Assembly: GCA_024364735.1 (NCBI GenBank) | Contig: JAGFNQ010006458.1 | Coordinates: 34,417 to 98,416 of the forward strand | Length of the DNA: 64,000 nt | Reading direction: 5' to 3' | DNA from: Boesenbergia rotunda | Lineage: Eukaryota; Streptophyta; Magnoliopsida; Zingiberales; Zingiberaceae | Part shown: positions 56,060 to 64,000 of the stretch, piece by piece | How positions within the stretch are numbered: position 1 is the stretch's first letter | Layout: each line of letters opens with the position of its first letter | Notes under the pieces: generated by a model | What the model was told of the DNA's origin: nothing | Database searches by the model: none | Seen by the model: only the letters and a program-made list of their open reading frames with translations | Program-made: the position numbers and the translations under genes

Positions 56060-57796
56060 TGACAGCAATGACTTCTTTGTTGCTTAAAATTTCTAATGTT
56101 TCAGCAGTCATTTTCTTCTGCTTTTACTCCAGAAGAAAATGTCTTCGGATCAGGAACAAGATTTCCCTGGAAATTCAACATAATATGAAAGAGAATAAGC
56201 ACAAATATGCTAGCAAAAGCAAGCTAAATCATATTAAACAATTAACCATGCCATGGGAAGACACAGAATATTAGATTAAATCTCATTAACATTTATTTAA
56301 AGAAAAAACACCATGGATATCCAAAATACAACTGTGAATCAATTTGCAAGAAGAAATGTCATGTCATTTTGCTATCAAGCTCAGCACTATCCAATATAAT
56401 TGTTGATCCCTGATCATATAAGGCTAAATATAAATAAGATGGAATGTCATACTTAAGTCTTCTATTTTAAATTCATGTGTTTCAAGGAATTGGAGGTTGG
56501 TTCTCATTTTTAAATAATACCGTACAAGAGTCTCTTCCACATAGAATGCCAATCGAAATTGATGTGTTGGGTATTCAGTACCTTATACAGATGTGATGAG
56601 GGAAAAAAATTATCAAGGCTAGTACTCATTACTGTCAAAATAGCATAACATGTTGCATCAATATTGCTACACTGCCTATTTACTAAAATTTGACGAAGTA
56701 ATGTTAGGATCTGTATAAGAAAATAAACCAAAGGAAATGATGCGTGCTAAGAGAGAAATTTTTAAACAAAGAGCAGTATTAGAGAGCCTACTAGCAGGAC
56801 TGAACAGAATTAGATTGTCTTTGAATTCATTGCATCATATGAGTGAATCTTGTCCAGAACCGTATCAGGAAGTATGCTACATATTACTTTACATGTGTAA
56901 ACAATAACAGGAGGTTCCTCATTAGCAGACAAAAGATAGTGGTGTATTCAATTTTGTTAAATACAAAATTGAGAAAGGCAACTCTTTAACATACAAGACT
57001 CCTGACTTTTGAGAGTTGGCTACAAGAGCAAACTCTGAGCCTAACTTTCTAAATGTAATCCGATCCTGACTTACAAGTTTCAACTATGGTTACTAACACA
57101 ACTATGCCACTGGATTGTCTGGAATCAACAGGACTACCACACACTATTCCTAGTTAAAAATATAGAAAACCAATCTAATTAATGATAAATTAGATCAGAA
57201 AATGCTTAACAGGATTGAACCATATGTTCTCAATTCCCAAGGATATAATACAAAAATAATTCACTTTTCCAAATTATCAACTTTAACATTGTTAAGAGAT
57301 GCAGCTAGAACTTCTCTGTGTCGGTAACTCAGTATTAAGACATACTAATTCATGTATGAAAATACTAATCAGAGTTGATTCCTTAGCAAAAGCAAAATTC
57401 AACCAGTATGCAAATCTACCAACTCATCATATTCTTTTGATCCCATTCCAATTAATAAGAGTTGATCCCTTAGCAGAAGCAAAATTCAATAGGTATACAA
57501 ATCTACAAACTCATCATATTCTTTTGATCCCATTCTAATTAAGCAGTTATGTTCAAGCATATGGTAAGTCCCAGTATTTGTGCAATGCTTGGAGATGGAA
57601 TGCCACTTTAGAACAAACCTGATGATTTCGTGATGAAGAGGACCAGCAATCATCTGTTCAAAATATGACAAAACAAGAGAAGGCAAACTGATTAATGAAT
57701 TTGAACATTCAGGTGGGAAGACATTAACTGATGATTCACCTATGTTTACAAAGTTGTATCCTAATGCAGCCAGTCCAGTAGAAACAAGAGCATCAG
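56060..57796 (-). pseudogene. Captured alpha-galactosidase fragments (CACTA-2)
   Basis: The same three GH27 pieces as in CACTA-1 occur at a constant offset of 47441: 57796-57740 (ADALVSTGL exon), about 56167-56120 (GNLVPDPK) and 56111-56060 (NKEVIAVN). Fragments and breakpoints are the same, so capture preceded the divergence of the two transposons. They lie downstream of the transposon's own genes on the same strand. Confidence 0.7.
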
Positions 57797-58839
57797 CTGG
57801 AAAATGAATCCAAAAAAATAAACTAGTTAGTTACTGTACTGTTTATCAAATACTGTAATGGTTTCCATAAATCTAGAAAAATATCTCATCTGAAAAGAAA
57901 GTTGAGCACAATCATAAAGAATAGTAATGCACGCTTCAGAGTTGTAGCATATTGTATAGTTGATGTAAAGAGTTTGCTCAACAAAAAAATCTCTCTCATC
58001 AATAACTACATTATGTAGTTCATGACAGAAAGGAAACAGAACTTTGCCGAATGTGATTTCTATAGGAAAACTATAGAACTCTATCTAAGAATGATGTTGA
58101 ATGTGAATATTATGTCTAATTCCCTGCCTCTTCTTCTTTATCCATCCTCCTCTAATCCTCTCCTTACTCTTTTTCCCCTTCTTGAATTTTTTATCGACAC
58201 CATCTCATACATACATTATGTTGATTTCGTCTAGCTAGATATCAATGACTGACCCAAATGAGATTTTAAACCTTGCAAACTACAAAAAGGTAAAAACTAA
58301 GCATATAAATTCCAAATTCGCATAAACAAATAGATATGCAATTAAATCACCCAGACTTGGTTACTAAAGAGGTTCCTCTTACAAGAAACTGTATCTAGGT
58401 ACACTATCTACGATTTTCAGACACAAGTATGATTTCTATTAGTTAGATTAAACTTACAACAACATGATTTCCAATTTCATAAGCCATTGTAAGTGAGCCC
58501 TTGTTTCACACTTCATTGTGCTTCCTTCTAGGCTTCATTAGTTAGTCTACACCAAGGCAGGCCTAAAATCTGAATACCAATTATGCTTAACTCTTAAGCA
58601 AGCTTAACAATTTGTAGCTATATCTTAAACTACACTCTAACTAATCAAAAATTACATTTCCTCAAGTCAAATAGCTAAGAATAATTAACAGATAAAAATT
58701 AAATGGATAGGAATATAGCTGGCACAAAATTCTCAAGTCAAAACTAATAGTAACTTACCTCACCTACGCGTATAGAACTTGATTAGCCCATAACTCACAG
58801 TGAAGAACTTGATTAGCCGGCCAGAGAACATTTGATTGT

Positions 58840-59751
58840 CTGTAGCTTCGCAAATCTGAAAAACCTGCACAGATCAACATGCAATTCAATCAGATTAAAA
58901 TGAAGAATAAAGGCTATATCAGTATAAAAATTGGGATAATTAAGTGTGATAGTTTCTCTTTTTTGACTGAAATGGCAAAAGCTTATTACACTTTGTCAGT
59001 ATCCTTTTAGAAATTGCTCAAGGTCATCATCATACCTGGAAGATTTGAACGAACCAGAAGGTGGTTGCAGTGGTAATCAGGTTGTATACAAAATTTAAAT
59101 CAGAATAAAACAGTGTATACCTCCACATGTAGCTCAGCTTCACATACTGGCAACAGAGAATATTATTAGGAAAAATAATAAAAAATTAGAATAAAACATT
59201 ATGACTGGGGTGAGCATACTTGGGTGTTATCAAGAAAGACTGCTTCACATACCTCCATATGTTACAACTACAAAAGAATATAAAGCATACCTAGATGGAC
59301 TTGTGAGGTAGAGACATGCTCGTTTGCAGTTTGTAGCATCTACATGCTCAACTAACAGGTCAACATCTTCCTCCTATATATTACACTGACAGAAGATTAC
59401 AAAAGCTAGAAAATTTACACTGATAAGTATTATACAGATATCTTGTACTTGCATATTAATGCAAGCAAACATCCTTTCACTGCATGTGACAAGTTTTCCA
59501 AACTCACAAGTTTTACAACACATCATCAATCACTTAAGAGTTTCACGAGTTTTTCAATTCACAAGTTTCATAATCAATCCGCGATTGGGGCCAACTTCTG
59601 AAGCTCGATCTCATAACTATCCTTTAACACTGCCTAAAAAAATGGAATTAGAAATTATAGAAAATACAATATAATGTAAGCTACTTTTAAAAAAAACATC
59701 ATTCCATGAACTTAAATCTAAATAGAATAATGATCTTGTATGATTCCAAAC
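58840..59751 (-). other. CACTA-2 DNA between Ulp1 gene and captured block
   Basis: AT-rich, with no convincing exon on either strand. It is absent from CACTA-1, which diverges at 11355. It probably contains the 3' UTR of the Ulp1 gene. Confidence 0.4.
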
Positions 59752-62700
59752 CTATTCAGAAATATGATCTTGAATGCACTCCGTCAATTCGGCCCGAACC
59801 TTATCAATTTGATCACGAGAGTAACCTGTTTTTGTAAACTGTGAACACAGACAAATTAAATTGGCGAGTGGTTAATGGGAAAAACAATCAACACTGATCA
59901 CTTTGCAATTCTAAATAGTTAATGTCAAAGAATTTGAGATAAGCTTAATATAGTTACTATTGATCTCAGTGAATCTCTCTCGATAGTCTCAACTTCTTCA
60001 ATAATTTGTTTCATGTATCTCATCACAAAAAAACCGCATTGTTTCGCATCCGGTTGTTGAGGAGCCTATATATGGTAATTATTGTCAAATAGTTAACGAA
60101 AATTATACACATTCCAATATATGTTAAACAAAAGTATAATACCTTAACTACTTCCCACTTAGCATTTTTTCTCCCTTTCCTTCCCTTGGTAGAATTAAAC
60201 AAGCGTAATGCCTTCATACGTTATGAATATTTGTTATATAAAATTTATATTAAAATATAAATTTACTGACAGAAATCTGAACTCACATTTCCATTACGTA
60301 TTTACAATCAGCATCTCGAATGCGGGAACTAAGGGAATCCAACACATAAATAGTATCCTTGTAAGGTTCAATTACACTGAGAATCCAATGGAAACTAGGC
60401 AAAGACATATGGTTAGATCATAAAATTTAATAAATTAGCGAATGGAAGCATTTTAAAGTGAAGTTTTATTTTGCACTTACCCGACATTACATGGCACCAA
60501 AACAATTTCATCTGATGATGCACCGGTTAGCCTATCAGCTAAAAGATTGCCCTTTGGTTCAGCGTTTCAAGCTTAGCTGTTTTGTCTTGTGCCATTTTTG
60601 CTAGAAATGGGATTTTGTGGGGATTCATAAATCTGAATTTCTTTGTAGTGTTATCTTTCAGCTTCTTTTTATACAGACACCTATCAATGCAAAGAAAATA
60701 AAATTAAGATACGAAACAATAATGTAAAGCAAACATAAGGATCACTCATAATGTTTCATTAATGAATATAAAACATCATCTGTGAATAAAATGTTTCTGA
60801 AATTGCTTAAATAATTTCACTTACCATATGTAGGCAACGATCAAATTTACTGAAATTGGCTCCAAATGATACAAAGAATTTATATCCTCAAGGTCCAGAA
60901 AAATTTCACAATCTTCATCAAAAACTTCATTATCTAAACGCAGTGATATACACCTTCCTCCATCTAGAGCATGCTTACTGTAACAATATAACATATGTAA
61001 TGATCTTGGGACACTTGTTGACAAACTAGGTTTCTTTTGTGGTTGTTCAAACTTCTTCCTTCCAGGCTTCTAATAATATCAAATGTAAACAAGTTAGATA
61101 GCTAGGTTGACAATCAATACAGTCACAATTTAACTTGAACTATAATAACTCATATACCTTCTCTTGCTTCACAATCTGCTGTTCAGGCCAAGCCACAACA
61201 GATCCTATGGCATCACCAATGACTTCACATTCACTTGGAATTGGATATGGCAAACGAGCTGATTTGTCCACTGCTTGATCAATGGAGACTCGAATGCAAT
61301 TAATGGGAAATGGAACACCATGAAGCATTTTATCCTGTCCATTGAAACCAACAATTGTACCATATGCAGCAATATTTGTGGCAGATTCCAATGTCAGCGC
61401 AACTGATTGACCCTAAAATATAAAAAGGCATTTCGATTATTTTCAGTTTATAACGCTATAATAAAAATGAATATAACTATAACTTTGCTTTTATTATACC
61501 TGTAACACATCATCTTTACGGATAATCTGTACATCATCTTCGTCAATATTCATCTGATGAAACTTCACCGAGCAACTACCTTTGTCATCAATTGAATTTT
61601 CCCATGCACCCCTTTTATGCATCATAGCTTCAAGTTTTTGGATGCGTACTTCTTGTTGTGAAATTTGCATCTTCGCCTCCTGCATCTCCCTTTTATGCTC
61701 AGCGATTATTTCTAGGGTAACATCAAATTTCTTCCTTGTTCTAGGAACATTGAAATAGATTGTTGGGTTGATATGACCTCCTATACCCCGCACGCGGCCA
61801 GCAATTTCTTGAGTATCAAGTGCCTTGGTCAGAATATCCTCTTTTGGTCCTTCAATTTGCAGCTTACCCTCCCTCTTTTGTTGTATATATTCATCCTGTT
61901 ATGGAACATTAAAAGAAATTATTATTATACAAGGTATCATTTTATTAAATTTACAGGTTTTATGTATTGTTAATTTGCTTACAATCTTGTGGACTGTGTT
62001 CACCAAATCTTCTCCTTGAAACTCTCCTCCTTTGTTGGCGCGTCCTTTCTTCCACATAATAGCTCTGTTGATGTCTTTATCATCACATAATTCATTCGCC
62101 TACAACAAAGAAAAATCAAATGACAAATGTGAAATAATTTTATGTGAATCATTTGGAATGGTTCTTAAAGGAAATATAGTTTACAAATACTTACAATTTC
62201 TTCAGCAAAGCGTGCATATCCTTTGCGTGAGAGTCGATGAGGATATCTATTCTTTTTCCTTCGCTCTTTATTATCATCACTGAGTTTCTAGTTATTTCAA
62301 GCATGGGATATATCAAATTTGAATAATACATAGTGACTTTTGGTCGAACAGTTTCAAAAGAAAATATATTAAGAAACTTACAATGAATTCTTCTGAAATC
62401 CGACTAATGACAAACGCACGCCAATCTTCTCTTGTAATTTCAAAGCCAACAGGTGGCTCATTCAGCTCCTCAGGTTTGTCACGCCTGCTCATAATGAATT
62501 TTTGGGTGAGATGGGTTTTGTATTGCCTCCACTTACTGTTTGCAGATCTCAAACATCCCTTTTTCCACCTTGAATCCACATTATACATCAACTGTACATC
62601 ACATAAGTGGAAAACATTAATAAGATTAACACAGACGACATTAAATATATATAATTAGAAGGTAAAGATTATAATTGTTAAAAATTGCTAACTTACATTC

Positions 62701-63088
62701 ACTGATTCCCATATTAATTCTTTACTAGCAGCTGGGACATGCTTCCATGTCTTGTATTTAATATTAATTTTTTGCCGAGCCAGCACACCAATGTAACTTT
62801 GCATCGCTACAGCAGCTGGTCCTATCGGTTGTCCTAATTGATTGAATGACACATCCTTTCGAATACCTTGCATTCTTTGCTTCGAAAGCTTATCTAACTG
62901 TGTCCGACCTCTAGAAGTTCTTGAGGTGGTGGTTTCTTTGGAATCCGCCAATCTATCAACCTCGCAACTCTGTTCAATGTCATCTATTCTGACTTCTTTG
63001 CCCTTATTCTCCAACTTAGCAATTTGGCTTATTCTTTTACTCTCCGAACTGACTGACCACCTTCACAACTTGCTTTAGTAGATGCCAT
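59752..63088 (-). CDS. CACTA Transposase_24-like / Ulp1 (C48) protein gene, multi-exon
   Basis: Exon-like pieces in order: N-terminal basic part with SRGRTQLDKLSKQR (63014-62688), PPVGFEITREDWRAFV typical of Transposase_24/PF03004 (about 62591-62400), further pieces at about 62280-62050, a coiled coil (61793-61500), AYGTIVGF...VAWPEQQIV (61391-61140), more at 61024-60830 and 60680-60500, then a Ulp1-type cysteine protease: His in HWILSVIEPY (60390-60388), Asp 17 residues on in YVLDSL (60339-60337) and Cys in AKQCGFFVMR (60038-60036), stop TAG 59754-59752. Ulp1 proteases remove SUMO-like proteins; the function in CACTA elements is unknown. Introns are inferred. The start region has a one-A contraction (63035-63038). 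Confidence 0.8.
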
Positions 63089-63466
63089 TGATCTGTAACA
63101 ACTTATACTGAGCAACATAAGTTGTAGTTAGCGACATGCATAAACTCACAGCAACATGATAAATTAAACGATAAAAGCCAGCATATGATAAATTTATAGC
63201 AACAAGATTAATTTACAGCAACAACTCACAGCAGTATGATAAAAATTGAAAGATAATAGCAGAAACTTATATTGTCCACATAATTATCCCACAGGTTAAA
63301 TGTTTACAAACTAAAATTCAAAAGTAGAAACTGTGTAATTAAATATTGTCAATCCAACTTCTATCACAGTCTTCACGAATACATGGCGGTTCATTATCAT
63401 CTTCTCTGTCAATATCCATTGATGCTAACCCCCTACTAAAACATTGATAGTGGATAGCAGTGTCCT
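63089..63466 (-). other. Spacer between the two CACTA-2 genes
   Basis: No exon recognised. AT-rich, with ACAGCAACA-type short repeats at about 63140-63240. It should contain the 3' end of the TNP2 gene and the promoter of the Ulp1 gene, both on the minus strand. Confidence 0.5.
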
Positions 63467-64000
63467 CTAACTCTTCGCCTTGTAGGCATCAAAGTACTCT
63501 CTGTTTGGTGTTGCAAGTACAACACTCCATAAAGGATCTTCAGGATCTTCAATATAAAATACTTGCTTTGCTTGGCTAGCCAGGATAAAGCATCAGATTT
63601 GAATCCAAGTCTATTGAGGTTTACCAATGTGAAACCAAGATCATCTACTTTAATACCGTTATTATGCTCCACCCAATTACATTTAACATTGGAATTTGAA
63701 ATTTATGGTAATCAACTACCATATTTCTTCTATAACTCCATAAAAACCATATCTGACACAATAGGTTTTTTTATCTTTGCACTGCAACTTGCATTTGCAA
63801 CTAAGCTGACTCCGGAGTTTTGAACAACTCGTATAGCATCCCGCTCTTGTGTAGCATAAGTAACCCCATCAATCAAATAGCTAGAGTACTTTAGGACTTG
63901 CTTGTTGGGTCCGCAAGCTAACCACTTCAATCTTTCTGAAACTTGATGAGTCGAATGGTCAACTACATCAATAACCTATATTTAATGTAAAAAACTTTGA
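63467..64000 (-). pseudogene. TNP2-type transposase gene, C-terminal DUF4216-like part
   Basis: Reading from the right edge, KWLACGPNKQVLKYSSYLIDG and VTYATQERDAIRVVQNSGV match the region after the TNP2 catalytic domain in CACTA transposases. GIKVDDLGFTLVNLNRLGF and, in another frame, VFYIEDPEDPLWSVVL match DUF4216. The stop is TAG 63469-63467. Four one-base losses (63742-63746, 63720-63721, 63685-63686 and 63587-63589) shift the frame, each in a homopolymer run. The catalytic part lies outside the window. TNP2 is the cut-and-paste transposase of the element. Confidence 0.78.

Larger units (their letters stand above)
55501..64000 (-). mobile_element. CACTA-2: large CACTA transposon, runs off the edge
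   Basis: The left terminus CACTACAAGAAAA lies at 55501, followed by ACAACGC...GCGTTGT subterminal hairpins (one more set than CACTA-1, at about 55672-55725). From 55501 to about 58835 it is nearly identical to CACTA-1 8115-11354. Further in are minus-strand genes for a Transposase_24/Ulp1 protein (63088-59752) and the C-terminal part of a TNP2-associated protein (from 64000 to 63467). The right end, and so the TSD (left triplet CCT), is outside. It is the more complete relative of CACTA-1. Confidence 0.92.

Overview
The window is plant nuclear DNA, most likely from a monocot with a large, repeat-rich genome (the species is not determinable here). Grounds: plant-type Ty1/copia and Ty3/gypsy LTR retrotransposons primed from initiator tRNA-Met, CACTA DNA transposons, tRNA-derived SINE-like pieces, and two plant genes: a 3-ketoacyl-CoA synthase at 33681-35254 and a CAF1 deadenylase at 37485-38339. 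About 90% of the window is transposable-element sequence.

Layout. (1) 1-2567: remnant of an older retroelement with an 81-bp tandem array, a 62-bp tandem array and coiled-coil ORF pieces. (2) 2568-30267: one minus-strand SIRE/Maximus-like element ('C2': 3' LTR, accessory ORF, gag, PBS, 5' LTR) expanded to 27.7 kb by nested insertions. These are a solo LTR of its own family (4588-6136), a gypsy-type solo LTR (7450-16437) that carries a CACTA transposon (8115-14404), and a gag-only element 'A' (16913-25509) whose 3' LTR holds two further solo LTRs (22053-23634 and 24012-25433). Target-site duplications (TSDs) resolve nearly every boundary. (3) 30268: a single N that cuts the C2 5' LTR, a probable assembly join. 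(4) 30269-39100: the only gene-bearing island, with KCS, two SINE-like pieces and CAF1. (5) 39100-48265: a gypsy remnant split by element 'A-prime' (40279-48183), itself carrying a minus-strand solo LTR (40319-42610) and a truncated C-family element (43501-about 47110). (6) About 48266-55500: copia element 'B' with gag-pol and 3' LTR, broken by a frameshift, a nonsense codon and loss of the integrase catalytic Glu. (7) 55501-64000: a second CACTA transposon, running off the right edge, with Transposase_24/Ulp1 and TNP2-associated genes.

Main points of interest. The two CACTA elements are a larger/deleted pair, near-identical over about 3.3 kb. Both carry fragments of an alpha-galactosidase gene. 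The deleted copy additionally carries one exon of a GBF-type bZIP gene and three in-frame exons of a RING-CH (MARCH-type) E3 ligase gene with usable splice sites, so it is a multi-gene transduplicating element. Separately, four LTR families each have a cluster of short GC- or AT-rich palindromes just upstream of the TATA box, with a different palindrome sequence in each family. Finally, nearly all frameshifts here, including the one in KCS, are one-base homopolymer contractions, which suggests residual long-read consensus error rather than decay.
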